Below are positions 35,781-48,149 of a DNA stretch of 64,000 bases, one piece after another. Position numbers and translations under genes: made by a program. The DNA is from Gnetum montanum (Eukaryota; Streptophyta; Gnetopsida; Gnetales; Gnetaceae), in contig MNCI01029584.1 in NCBI GenBank assembly GCA_015680685.1, positions 307,104-371,103 of the forward strand, read 5' to 3'. The notes beneath the pieces are model-generated. The model saw only the letters and a program-made list of their open reading frames with translations. It had not been told where the DNA came from and made no database searches. Every line of letters starts with the position of its first letter. The first letter of the stretch is position 1.

Positions 35781-38373
35781 AAATGATTATGATGTTAAAA
35801 CATTTTGGATTAGTAAATAGTCATGAGAACTATACATAGTTTTAAAAAGGGGTATTTCTCTTTAGTTGTGAAAAAGAAAAAGAAAATTGCTTTTGAAAAT
35901 GAAATTTTTGGCTTTATCCCTATGGGTTGAATTTCCATCTTATGAAAGAATCTTTATCCTTGTTAATAGTGGATTCTTATTGCTAAGAATTTTAAAGGTA
36001 GTGAAACAAGCGGAATGCTAATTGTAGGTAATGTTTGTAGATAGTATAACAATGAATTATTATCCCATTATGTATGAGATGGGATATCAATGGAACTATT
36101 AAACCACTAGTTATTAATGTTATATATCTACAATATATATAGATATATAAACAAGCATGCATGATCATGAACCAAGCTCCTAAACATGATTAGATGGATG
36201 CATTACTTCCTCATTAATGAATGAAATGCATCCCACACTTGAGAATAGAGATACATGGATGTACTATTGTAATTCTAAATAGACATCATTGTTTATACTA
36301 TGCATTACTATCATTGCATATAGTAGAACCTTGTGAGTTGCTCAATGTATACTATGTAAATTACCTCTGTATAAAGTGTTATAATAGCTACACCAAAAGG
36401 TGTTGATTGAGGAATATGTAACATAGTTATAGTAATGTAAAATTTATTAATCCAAAATTTTTTAAAGATCTAGCACACATTTTCTTAATAGTTAAACCCT
36501 AGAACCAATAATAAAAGGGATGGCAGCATAGTAAATTAGCATCTAGAATACCCTAGGTAATGTAAGTTTGCTATCCAAAGGGCCTTCTTATAGAACATTC
36601 TTTCATGTGGTAACTATGCTTTAAGAAATTTTGAAGCATAGCACGTACAATATTGTAAGATTTCATTTGTAAGGATTAATTCCATTGGATATTTAGAAAA
36701 TTTAAAGAAAGCATTTGGAAGAATATGGTTTTTAAATTTTTATTTAATCCACTATTTTTTTCTTGAAAACTAGATAAACCCAAGATTAGAAAAGGAAATA
36801 AAAATGGAGGAAAATATTTAATTAATAAAAGAACATTAAATTATTTATTTTCAATAAAGGTACAAAGAATGAAAAATTGCTAAAGTAGTTAGATTTTACA
36901 AGTTGTTATAACCACTATTGGCTATGATTCCAAAAGCTAAATAAGAATGAATATAATACAAAAGTAAAGATCAAGCTTCATAGTAGAATGTTTAACTAAT
37001 TCATTTTAAATCAATCAAATTACTATGAAAGTTTTAACATAGAGAAACTATGAAAAAATAACTTGTTCTAAGAACTAAAAACCTTACCAACTCTAAAAGT
37101 AAGATTTCTAGTAAGAAATAAGCATTTAAAGGATAGAATTTGGGTGTATCATCTTCTTTAACACTGTGAAAGAAAGGTGCTAGAAAAATATAAATCAAAC
37201 TTAAATGAAAATGACATGAATAATCTTTTTCAAAACCCATGATTAAGAACAATACTATAATATATGAGAGAAATGAAAAAAAAAACTAATTAGTGTACAA
37301 AATTTGGTAGAATCTGTTTATGAAATAGCCCAATATCTAGCATCATTTTCTACTTATTCATGAAACCTTTCTAAGAAAACTTACATATTAAACATCCTTT
37401 TGATTATTTTTTTAGTATAGATGATACAAAGATATCTTCTTTTTATTATTTTTATTGGTGGAGGATGGTTTGGTTAGCCACTTGGGAATTGCCTTTTAGT
37501 TATATAGTACTATATGGTACACTTCCATTTAGTTATATAGTATTGTATAGTACACCCCCATTACTATGCATTAGTTTCTCCTAGTAGTGGCAACTAACAA
37601 TAGTAGAATTTTAAATTTTAAGGGATAGGTAATCCAAATAAACATACATCACTCATTACAAGTAATAATAATGAGTGTTGAATATCTTAAACATAGTAGT
37701 ATTAAAAAATATAGCCAAGTAGGTATTAGTTATTCTACATAGCCTATCTACATAGTTTCTTCTCATCTTTATTGTTGAGAATTTGGCTTCATGATTTTAT
37801 TGTGAAGAACATCATGTTTATCATGAACATGCAAGAGGAAGGAATAGGTTCTAGGTAGGTGCTTTATGCTAGGAATGATAGAAATCCTCTTTTTATCCAC
37901 TTCAATGTAGCTTCTATTGTCCCTTCCAAGGAGGATAATTGCTTAATCTTCAAAATTAGTGCACTATCCATGATCATCAAAAAGTCCAAATCAAAGAAAG
38001 TCCATGAGTTTAAGTAACAAGAAAAGATTCATCATTGATTCATTAAGTTCTAGCTTCTAATTATAACATTAATTTAATAATTTTGGATGATAGTGTAGGT
38101 TATAATTTGGACTAATGTAGCTTTGACTATGAACTCCAAAGAATTGACTACTAGACACTTTCTTGATAGTTCTCCTTTTCACTCATGAGATAAATATAGG
38201 TAGGAAGTGATAACCTATTATTTCATACTTTAATATTTATCTAAGTAATATTGTTAAGCAATCCTCACTTTATGAGAACATATTGTAAGAGAAACAACCA
38301 AGCTATTCTTATGCATGGAGGAAAGAGATAGACCACAAAATGCCTTTTACATAATTTGTTAATAATATTTTTA
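35781..38373. other. No gene seen; decayed repeats
   Basis: The stretch 'aatgtaagtttgctatccaaagggcc' (about 36558) faintly resembles the anonymous repeat near 28286. A roughly 40-base imperfect duplication ('tagttatatagta(c/t)t') occurs at 37493-37557. No coding region or RNA gene was recognised. Confidence 0.5.
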
Positions 38374-38641
38374 GTGCCTATCCATATACTAATGGAGAGA
38401 TCTATTAGTATTAGTTGAGTCTAATTTTATCTTCTCAACTTTATTTGGTCTAGCTATTAGAATAGTGTCATTTTAATACACCTTTATTTTTATTACTATA
38501 GTGCCTATATAGATACTAGTAAATAACTCTATTAGTATTAGTTGAATTCCCTCTTGGCTTTTTAACTTGATTCAGTCTAGCTTTTAGAAGAGTAGAATTT
38601 AGTATACTTTTATTTTTATTTTATATTACTTATCCATATAT
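38374..38641. repeat. 127-bp tandem repeat, two units and a partial third
   Basis: Units start at 38374 and 38501 with 'gtgcctat', then share 'tctattagtattagttga' and 'ttatttttatt'. A third start ('cttatccatatattgg', about 38631) is cut where the copia LTR begins. Confidence 0.75.
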
Positions 38642-40366
38642 TGGTAAACATCCAAGTTGAAAGTAGGCAAAGTTTATGATCTAACTTTCATGTAGCCTAG
38701 ACATCCTAGACTTCAATCTAGATGTCCATATTGTGAAGCATACAAGCCTAAGAATGGACATCCTACTAGAATTGACCTAAATCTTAGGATGGATGTTTTA
38801 GGAAGTTCTATATGTTCCACCTAAGCCCTATTCTTCTTAGTATGGACATCCAAGCCTTGAATGGAATGTATCAAGTACCTTTAAGAGAAATTTAAAAATT
38901 TATTTCTAGTTATTTCTTAATCTCTAGTTCTTTATGAAAACATTTCTTGACACAAGAATTATAAAGAAATTTTCCTAGTTCTTGATCATCCAAGTAGTCC
39001 ATAATAATTATTGGCTATATTACTTTAGATTGAGTAAGAATTTGAATTTTTTTGAAGGATTGAATGTTTAATTAGTTAGTTGGAAGCTACATTACCATTA
39101 CCGAATCCTTCTCCCAGGGTTTGATCATTTTTTTGCATCATTTATGAGTGCATGTTGTTTAGAATCATACTATTGTTATTGTTGCATTATGTGCATTTGG
39201 ATTTGGATCTAAAGCTTGATATTTAATTCATTCTATTACCTTATCAAAAGCATTCCTTATGTAGATCTTATTTGAGAAATCATCCATCCTACCTTGATAT
39301 TATTATTGAAATTCATGAGGCTCTATAGGGCATAGATCCTCTTTATAGAAAGATCTACCTTATAAACCTAAGGNCTTAGGATGGATGTTTTAGGAAGTTC
39401 TATATGTTCCACCTAAGCCCTATTCTTCTTAGTATGGACATCCAAGCCTTGAATGGAATGTATCAAGTACCTTTAAGAGAAATTTAAAAATTTATTTCTA
39501 GTTATTTCTTAATCTCTAGTTCTTTATGAAAACATTTCTTGACACAAGAATTATAAAGAAATTTTCCTAGTTCTTGATCATCCAAGTAGTCCATAATAAT
39601 TATTGGCTATATTACTTTAGATTGAGTAAGAATTTGAATTTTTTTGAAGGATTGAATGTTTAATTAGTTAGTTGGAAGCTACATTACCATTACCGAATCC
39701 TTCTCCCAGGGTTTGATCATTTTTTTGCATCATTTATGAGTGCATGTTGTTTAGAATCATACTATTGTTATTGTTGCATTATGTGCATTTGGATTTGGAT
39801 CTAAAGCTTGATATTTAATTCATTCTATTACCTTATCAAAAGCATTCCTTATGTAGATCTTATTTGAGAAATCATCCATCCTACCTTGATATTATTATTG
39901 AAATTCATGAGGCTCTATAGGGCATAGATCCTCTTTATAGAAAGATATACCTTATAAACCTAAGGGATTCAAGTATTTGATCATTTGATTCTATCTTGAG
40001 TGATACGTAAGTATCTCCTATGGGAGCATCACAATTTGTTCTTAACCTTACAAGGTTCTTGGGAGTCCTATAGGATACCATGATTGTTCACCCTATGAGG
40101 ATTATGTATCATTCAAGGATAGATCATAGTGATAGCCTAAGATATAGTTCAAGTTTAGCTAAATTAAAGGTGATGAGCTTTACCATATACATCAATGAGT
40201 TTGCTTCAATGTTTATTTATGTGCATTTTAGTTAGCTTAATGTTTACATTAGATTTGTTTTATAAGTTTATGTACAACTCATTCATTCCCTCTTCTCATC
40301 CCCTTTCTTCCCCTCCATGTGAGTATCTTACTCAAACCACCCTCCTTTTATGTTAATGGACTTACA
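38642..40366 (+). repeat. 5' LTR of the copia element, with an artefact-like internal duplication
   Basis: Aligns with 56202-57285. The end CTTACA is two bases before the PBS. It is 1725 bases long, including the 592-base duplication at 38783-39965. Without that it is about 1.13 kb, close to the 3' copy. The exact 5' end is uncertain by a few bases. Confidence 0.8.
38783..39965. repeat. 591-bp direct duplication joined by a single N
   Basis: 38783-39373 and 39375-39965 read the same base for base except for one mismatch noticed near the end ('agatctacc' against 'agatatacc'). The N is at 39374. Identity this high inside an otherwise strongly diverged LTR points to a scaffold join of overlapping contigs rather than a natural duplication. 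Confidence 0.92.
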
Positions 40367-40368
40367 TG

Positions 40369-40380
40369 TAGTATTAAAGC
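40369..40380 (+). other. Primer-binding site, initiator tRNA-Met type
   Basis: TAGTATTAAAGC corresponds to TGGTATCAGAGC, the usual copia PBS. The three differences are G-to-A, C-to-T and G-to-A transitions. Confidence 0.75.
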
Positions 40381-40619
40381 TTGGTGTTCATTTCTAGATT
40401 AACAACCCAAAAACATGAAAAGAATGGAAGCATCAATTTAAACATCTACTTATCTAGATGACATAAATAATATTGTTGAAAATAGAAAGATGCAAAGGAA
40501 CTTTAAGTTTAATACATTGTAATTCAACCACAAAAGAACTATGAGTCAAGAAGAGAGTTAATCTTATTAAATTTTAGATATAAGCAATTGTTAGTCAAGT
40601 TTACTAGTAAAAGTTAGAT

Positions 40620-41050
40620 TTCAAGTTGTTAAAGGACCAACCTAGTACATTAACAATGGATGTTCTAGACACATGATATGAGATAAATCACAATTTATTG
40701 TTATTTAATTGAATATGAAGAAATTATTAGATTTGAAGACATCACAAATGAAATTATTAAAGGTATTAGTATAATTGGTGGAAAAAATCTTCCATGGATT
40801 AGGAATGACATTTACATTGAATATTTGAAACATAATCTATTACGTGTGTGCTAGTTTTGTGATGAAGATTATAAAGTAAAAAGATGCATGCATTTTCAAA
40901 GGCTTTAAAACTATAAAAATTCTTATCATGGAAAATCCCAAGGCTAACGTAGATGTCACTTTATTTTAATATATTGCTAACTTTGGTACCAAATGTGTTG
41001 TAAGTAAAATAGATGATGCTAGGATTTGGCACTAGAAATTACACATCAAT
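40620..41050 (+). pseudogene. Copia protease / pre-integrase region
   Basis: The reading YINNGCSRHMI, then DKSQFI (about 40647-40695), matches the copia protease start WxxDSGCSxHM; the catalytic Asp is Asn here. The following sequence is broken by frameshifts. The pre-integrase His/Cys region begins near 41035 with INMKTLC and continues in the next feature. Confidence 0.7.
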
Positions 41051-41716
41051 ATGAAAACCCTATGCATAATCATAAACAACTACATGATAAGAAAACTATC
41101 TCAACCAAATGAATTTAATATTCAAATGTGCAAGACATACCAAAAATCCAAAATGACCAAGGTAAGATTCAATAAGAACTATATCTCTACTTCTCATCCT
41201 CTAGATTTGTTACATCTTAATATGGTAGAACCCTCTCAAATCTTAAGTGTTATAGAAAAAATATATTAATTAATAATCATTGAAGACTATTCTCAATATA
41301 CTTGGGTTATTTTTTTTAGTCATAAAGATGAATTTTTTGAATATTTCTCCAAGTTGTGCTTAAGATTGTAGAATGGGAAGTGATATATGGTCAAGATGCT
41401 TAAGAGTGCACATGGAGGAGAATTCAAGAATGTGAAGTTCAAGGATTTTTACAAAGCTTTTGAAACTCATCATCAATTTTCCTCGGTAAGAAATCATCAA
41501 CAAAATAATATGGCAGAAAGGGAAAAAAATCATCTAAATGAGATGAAAATAATCATGTTGAATGAATGTAATGTACTTTATAAAGTCTAGGATGAGGCTA
41601 TCAATAATACATGTTATGTTTCAAACTGAGTTCTAGTATGAAAATTTACATCCAAAACTTATCATGAAGTTTTTTCTAGTAAGAAATCTAGAGTTTATTG
41701 TTTTCATTTTTATGGT
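41042..41716 (+). pseudogene. Copia integrase, N-terminal and core part
   Basis: The open frame at 41051-41266 has the zinc-region tail (CKTYQKSKMTKV) and the LDLLHLNM block at the start of the core. The segments YSQYTWVIFFSHKDEFFEYF, MLKSAHGGEFKNVKFKDF (second catalytic Asp lost: SDHGGEF-type reads SAHGGEF) and HHQFSSVRNHQQNNMAERE (catalytic Glu kept) follow. The frame stops at FHFYG, exactly at the gypsy target site, and resumes at 53668. Confidence 0.88.
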
Positions 41717-42148
41717 TAATGAAGTGTATTTTTTCTAGTTTCAATATCAGATCCCTTATATTGGACACTCGATATTGGGGGCTTAGAGGCAATGTTAGAT
41801 ATCCGATGTCGCAGGATGTGTGCTAGCCTATAAATATAGAATTTGGGTGTATGGTTTGGGAGTAGTCTTTGTCATAGAGTAGTAGAAATCTTGTAGATTT
41901 TATTTCCTAGAGTTTGAATATTTTCCCAAAGTTCCCACAACATGAGTCATTGAGCGTATAGATCTTTATTCGAGCACTATTGTACTTGAGCATGGCAAGT
42001 GTGTGTGGCAATAAAGACGAGCTTTCTAATAAACCTTGTAGCATTTTGAGTAGATTAAATATTTCCTTCATAAATTTAATTTTTTAACAATTTTATTTAA
42101 TGTTTTTAATTAATTAAACTAATTAAGGAATTAAGATAGCTAGCTAAG
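41717..42148 (+). repeat. LTR1 of the composite, 3'-truncated
   Basis: Starts TAATGAAGTGTA. U3 contains CAATATCAGAT, CGATATTGGGGG and GATATCCGATGTCG. It has a TATA box (CCTATAAATA, about 41827) and AATAAAG near 42010. Homology with LTR2 stops at about 42148, where integrase sequence begins. Confidence 0.9.
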
Positions 42149-42154
42149 TTCAAG

Positions 42155-42915
42155 AATGTGAATGTTGTAAATAGGTTTGGTGTGCCACGTATATTAATTT
42201 CTAATAATGAAATCCACTTTATAGGCACTATCTTTTAGAAGCTCATGTAATGCTTGGGGTCTAAGCATAAATTAACAACACTTTATCATCCCCAAGCCAA
42301 TGGTCAAGCTAAGGTTACAAATAGGGAAATCACTAAGATCTTAATGAGAAAATTTAGCAAATATGGGAGGGACTAGAGCACAAAACTCAACGATACCCTC
42401 AGGACCTACCACTCCACCTTGAAGCTCCCTACATGCTACTCTCCCTATGAGCTAGTATATAGAGAATTGCCAACTCTTCCTATTTAATTCAAGCTCCATA
42501 CACTTTCAACAACCTATGACCTTGATCTTGACTTAAGTATAGCATAAAAAGAAATATTAATGAATCTTAGCCTGCTAAATAAAAATCAATTGGTGATCCT
42601 GTCATCTAACAAGTTGCACAAGGCATTTAGAAAAAAGGGCCATAACCTTAGAATTAGGAAATTCAAATTTCAACTAAGAGATAAGGTCCTCTACGGGAAC
42701 CCCACACATGTGCCACAACAAACCAAGTTCCAAAAATAGTGTGAAGGCCATTATATTATTTTTGAAACTTTTCCTTTTGGGGCCATGATGGTCTACAAAC
42801 ATGAGAGCCCAAATAAGAAACAACTAGTCAACATGCAACAAATTAACATTTCCACAAGTATAAGGAAGCCAAAGTTTGCAACAACTCCTCAAATGGACAA
42901 ACATGCTTGATTTTT
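42155..42915 (+). pseudogene. Truncated gypsy integrase, composite unit 1
   Basis: Only the second half remains: NRFGVPRILISNNEIHFIG, then TTLYHPQANGQAKVTNREIT, YSPYELVY, ISKL-type decay, FRIRKFKFQ-like segments and the C-terminal TFPFGAMMVYKHESPNKK. The second catalytic Asp again reads Asn. It aligns with 50041-50790 of the same composite. Confidence 0.88.
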
Positions 42916-44886
42916 TGAATCTCATCCTTTCAACTTAGTCATGGGGGAGATGGCTACCCATGCTAACCATCATAGTGGGTCCTCAATTTTTCATCTTTTT
43001 TTTTACATCTTGTTATTTTTACAACTTTTTTGTTTCGCACCTTCTTTATCTTACACCTTTTTGCATTTACTTTATTAATATTTTTGCAATTTTTGTTTTA
43101 CCACATCATGAGTACATTTTATTTTTCTTGAGTATTTTATAATTTCTTATATATTTTCCATTATTTTGCTGTGATTTTATTATTATGTTCTAATAATAAC
43201 ATGCCTTATTACCAACTAGGTACAGTGTGGTTTGCTTGATGTTGGCATGTGTTATCTATTTATTTGATTATTGGTGTCTAGATTCTAGCTTTAAATTTTG
43301 TTATTGATAACTAAGACATGGTTTCTTTTTAATGAAATAGGCAATGAGTGCATGTCATCCACCCATCCACAAACTCTATGGTGTTACTGTGAGGTCCCTT
43401 TTTATTTAATAAATCTTTAATGAACTTATGACCTTGGTAGTTTATGGACTTGGGAATCATTCAAATGTTTGAACAAGATGTGACTTCAAGGAAATTTAAT
43501 ACTCTTTATACTCTTCTACTTTCTTAGGTGTATGGGTGTTTTCATGGATTTCTTGTCATTCCACGTCAACCAATAATAGGAACGTGAATAAGTCTTTGCA
43601 TGGTTTGGTTTCCACAAAACAAAATGATTAGAATTCAAAGCACATCCCTTAGATAAAATAAATGGGCTACAAGCACTAGTTATGAGACTAGAAAGACATG
43701 TTACCCATGCTTGAAGGTCCTCTCTAACTAAGGTCCTTTCTCACTTCCTATTTCTCATTTCTTATTGAATAAGGAATGGTGGTTGTTCTATCTAAATACT
43801 CTTATATATTTAGGGGATGGAATAGTCTTAGAGTGACAATGCAAAGTCACTCAACATGGTTGCTTTTGGTTTATAATAAGGATGGATTTTATTAGGTCAT
43901 TTAACCACAAAATTCATAAAGGACTTCATGTAACCTTAATCAAGAACTCCATTCCACTTTCTCTCTATCATCCATGTATGCTTTCCATGCCTCACCTCAC
44001 TACTGGTGTTCATGTCCTTGTTCGATGTCTTAGTTTAATGTGTCAAAATTCTTAGGTAGTTTCTTCTAATTTTTTGTACATAACTTTCCATAACCATTAA
44101 TCATCCAAGGGGCTTGTGGACTTCTTAGTTTGAGGATATATAAGGTCAACAAAGGGCATGTGCCTACTTTAGGGAGGACCCACTTGCATATCTTTTGGTT
44201 GGATTAGTTAAGTTATTTATCCTTAGGCATTCTCATAATCAAATTCTTTTTCATGTCCCATAAATGATATTCAATTGTACATATATTTACAATGTTTTTC
44301 ACTGAAATCCTCTTTTTTGTTGTTGTGAATTATTTAATCCTCTTCAAGCATTTCATCCCATTTGGGCTTTTTAGAATTTAATAATGGATCGTTTATCCAT
44401 TTCATCCTTTTTTTAGTCTTCCCACTAATGTTATTAAAAGAATCAATTCATCATAATTACAACCTAGCTAGATGTAACTACCAATGAGATAAGGTATCTA
44501 AAAGCTATAAGTTATACATTGCACACAAATACATTTTTGTGATTGTAGAGGAATGTATGGACTAGAAGAAAGATTGTCTTCACCAATGAATCAGTAATAG
44601 CACCATGAGACGATGTCCCTTCATGATCAGTGAATCTTCTCCCTCATTCTTCAGTTGCTAGAGGATTTGGATGTCAGTTTTGGCCAAGGTGTTTAATTTC
44701 ATTGTCATGAACATCTAATTTTGTAAAATATTGTAAATCTATACACCTAGGCACTTAGAACCAACTAGTTTCATTTGAGTCAATTCACATGTTAGTCAAT
44801 AATTCTATACCTTCTTAATATTTTGTAAGGAACTTGTTCCTCCTTTTGTTCACTCAAGGGTGAGATTTTATTTAGTTGTGGGGGTA
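42916..44886 (+). other. 3' noncoding region, composite unit 1
   Basis: T-rich; aligns with 50795-52775 and in part with 21130-22620 and 26040-26257. No ORF. It ends with the purine-rich GTGGGGGTA directly before LTR2. Confidence 0.8.
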
Positions 44887-45818
44887 TGATGAAGTATATT
44901 TTATTTGGATTCAATATCAGATGTGTATTTTGTTTAGCTCTGATATCATATATCTAATATCAAAGCCTTAATATTGGATACATTATATTGGGGGCTTAGA
45001 GGTGATGTTAGATATCCAATATCATGGGATGTATGCTAGCCTATAAATATAGTGCTTGGATGCATGGTTTGGAAGTATTCTTTATCATAGAGTAGTAGAG
45101 ATCTTGTAGTTTTTTTCCCTAGAGTTAGAATATTTTCTCAAACTGCTTGTAGTAAGAGTCATTAAGTGTATATATATTTATTTGAGTACTATTATAGCTA
45201 AGCATGGTAGTATGTATGGAAATAAAGATGAGCTTTTTGATAAACCTTGTAACATTTTGGCTAAATTAAATATTTCCTTCATGCAATTAATATTTTTCAA
45301 CAATTTTATTTAATGCTTTTATGTAATTAAGCTAATTCAGGAATTAAGCTAGCTAGGTTAAATAGTAATTAATTAAGCACATAAGTATGACTACTTCAAG
45401 TATGCAAATGATACTTAATAATTGCAGTAACACTTAACGTTTGGTAAGCTAGCAGCATTATATGTGTTTAGGATGTGTATGGAAAGTGGGACGAAATGCT
45501 TATGTTAGGATTAGTTAAAAATTAGTTAGTTAGTTTGATTAAATTAGCAATTAAATTACCTCATTTTCTTCATCCTTTATTTTAAGCATCCAAAGCATAA
45601 AACATAAAAAATAATAAAAATCATATGCCTCAATTACACTTAACCATGCATTTGCATATCATAAGTGTAATATGAAAGATAACTAATAACTATTAGAGCA
45701 AGTTCACTTTTGAGAGGCTAGCATAACAAAAGATAAAGGGTCCATGGAATTCGGCCAAATTGCACATGAATGCTTAGTGATTTGTATGGTTAAGCATAGG
45801 GGTACTTGCTGCTTATCA
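44887..45818 (+). repeat. LTR2 of the composite, complete
   Basis: 932 bases, from TGATGAAGTATA to GCTTATCA. U3 has repeated AATATCAGAT/TGATATCATA/GATATCCAATATC modules, a TATA box at 45041-45050 and AATAAAG near 45221. It serves as the 3' LTR of unit 1 and the 5' LTR of unit 2. Confidence 0.92.
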
Positions 45819-45819
45819 T

Positions 45820-45837
45820 TGGCATCGTTGCTAGGGA
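45820..45837 (+). other. Primer-binding site, tRNA-Asp type
   Basis: TGGCATCGTTGCTAGGGA differs from TGGCGCCGTTGCCGGGGA at four positions, all transitions. It is better preserved than the site at 14856. Confidence 0.85.
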
Positions 45838-45979
45838 CTTCTTTTTGCTTGAAATATGTGCTATCTAGGCATAGTGAAAATCATTAACATCATTGGATGA
45901 ATCACTAAGGTTAAAATCATTCCAAAAGTAAATATAATAATTTAAGCACACTGATATGTTATTCTAATTGCAAAATATC

Positions 45980-47220
45980 TTCTTCTCATAGGTGTGATGA
46001 TCTTAAGCTGCTAGTACCTCAAGAATGCAAGGTGGTATATTCTCATCCAGATGAGTATGTGCCTAACTTCACCTTCATCTTGCATTAGGATAAATAGTTG
46101 TAGTGGGGAGATATGGAGGGAAACATTGTAATGCCTCTTAATCAATCTATGCTCGAGATGCTACTTCAAACTCTTAGGAGGTTAGACATTCATGATCTTT
46201 AACAAGAGTATGTTATGCATGATCATGACTACCATTCCACTGAAACACAACATAGGAGAGATTTATGCTAGGAGAAATACCATGGGGTTTTGAAGGATAA
46301 ATGGTTCACCAATCCCTTATTTCTACTTAACCAAAATGATAATGAGGATCCTCCCTCTAGGGATTCTCAACATGAAGACTCTCCATCCCTTGATATTAGT
46401 GATGGTTATGTGAATGTGAATCCATAGTCAACTATCAATAATCCAAGTTTAGGCAAAAGTGGAAGTCAAAGTAGGGACTTGGCTGAGCATCAAGATTAAA
46501 AAAAATTGATGAACATGGCCATGACAAGCATAGATATGTTGGTATTCCTTCTTCCTCTTTTTCCTCTTTGTATGCATCTTCTTCTTTCTCTTCTAGTTCT
46601 AACAGATGTTGTAGGAAGGACAACCATGATGAAGGTAAACAATGAGACAACAATGATAATCGTAAAGATCACCATGAATGAAGGTGTAGCAGACATCATA
46701 AGCATCATTGAAATAATGATGATGATGAGCCTTTGCTTACCACTCGAAACATGTTGAATATTGTAGAGGTAGTAAAATTTCCAACTAGGCATATGAAAGA
46801 TACTCAGATCAAGTAACTTGACATGAACAATATCCTCAGATTTGAGGGAGGATATAACTCTAATCCACAAGCACATCTTCAAGATTTTCATGATGCTTGT
46901 GCCTTATAGAATATTCAAAATGATTGGCAAAAATTAAAGCTATTTCCTAGGATGCTCATTAGGGAAGTAAATAGCTAGTACCAATCCTTGGAGCTGAAAT
47001 CCATCCGTAGGTGGAGTACAATGCTAGAGCTATTCAATCATAAATATCAGACATCATCTCAAGTGTCTAATCTAATAAGGTAAATCCAAAGATGGAAGCA
47101 AGGAACACATGAATGCTTGGATGCTACCATGGATAGATACTATTCTCTCATACATTGATACCTTGGCCATGGTTATTCTTAGCAAAAACAACTTCATCAC
47201 ATCATAAATGAAGTTAAATA
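45980..47220 (+). pseudogene. gag: gag, composite unit 2 (decayed)
   Basis: The blocks follow the same order as at 15040-17110: VPNFTFILH-type start, a Ser-rich run (SSSFSSLYASSSFSSSSN, about 46545), an acidic/His stretch, TTRNMLNIVEVVKFPTRHMK (about 46738), then a capsid-type segment (DWQKLKLFPRMLIREVNS, SIRRWSTMLELFNHKYQ) matching the Retrotrans_gag pattern of WxxLK, AxxWY and WxxMxxxFxxKY. Stops are frequent. Confidence 0.82.
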
Positions 47221-47224
47221 AAAA

Positions 47225-47650
47225 ATGAGAGAAACTCTTGGAGTCCATGAGCCTTACAAGGCTCTTTTGGATTCAAGTTCTAGTGTTAATCTAATTTCCT
47301 ATGAGATGTATAAATCCTATAACCTACCTCCACTCAAGAAGAGCAACATCTATCTCAAGTTTGTTGATCATTCCATCACTATTTCCTTGGGACTGGTGAA
47401 GGACATTATGACGATCATTTGTGGATGGTCCTACACCATCAATTTCCTAGTGATCTAGATGAACAATTGTAAGGGGAAATTTCCAATCATCATGGGAAGG
47501 ACTTGTCTAAGCATTGTTGATGTAAGATTTAGGATCCAAGATCTTTTCCTTGAAATCTCTAAAGAAACTACATTCAAAAAGATCAACAGAAAGAACGTTC
47601 CGTGCATCGTGTGAATTGATACAAGGTGCAACTATGTGTAGAAAATATGG
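47225..47650 (+). pseudogene. Aspartic protease (retropepsin), composite unit 2
   Basis: KALLDSSSSVNLISYEMY retains the catalytic Asp in a DSGSS-like loop (Gly replaced by Ser). It is followed by NLPPLKKSNIYLKFVDHS and IIMGRTCLSIVDV. About 77 codons are open from 47225. This is better preserved than the copy at 17610. Confidence 0.82.
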
Positions 47651-48149
47651 GCTATTAATAGTGTATCTATCAAAGCATGTAGTCAATGTGCTGATATATT
47701 TGAAATTCAAAAGTGCCTATACATAGCAACCACAAAGAAGGAGGGTACCTAGAGGTTGACAACTAATCTTAATAGTAGCACACTTTACATGGAACTTGCT
47801 AAGATCTTAACTGAAAGGCATGAATGAACTAGAGCAAGTTCATTGCTAACTCTCCATTAACAAAATTAATGATAGTAATTGGAAAGTGTTGGAAATTCCT
47901 TAAAAGTTTAAACAAGAGCCCCTTGAGTTGAAAACTATACTTGCTATCATGAAATATGCATTCTTAAAAAATGAAAACTTGGTAATAATCAATGAAAATT
48001 TTACTTCTAAAAAAAAGGAGATGCTACTAAATGTGGTTAATAGATGGCCAATAGCCTTTGCTTGGTTTTATTTTGAACTCACAGGAATTGATCCTAGGAT
48101 ATGTTAGCATTGTATCTACACTGATCTGACCATGAAGTGAAGGAGAGAG

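Noticed and set aside
38783-39965. Biological tandem duplication in the copia LTR
   Set aside because: Near-perfect identity, a single N at the join, and the LTR length fitting only with one copy make an assembly artefact more likely.
46496-46891. 131-codon minus-strand ORF with apparently hydrophobic stretches
   Set aside because: It is antisense to the gag of the composite. The hydrophobic look comes from reading GAT/CAT repeats in reverse.
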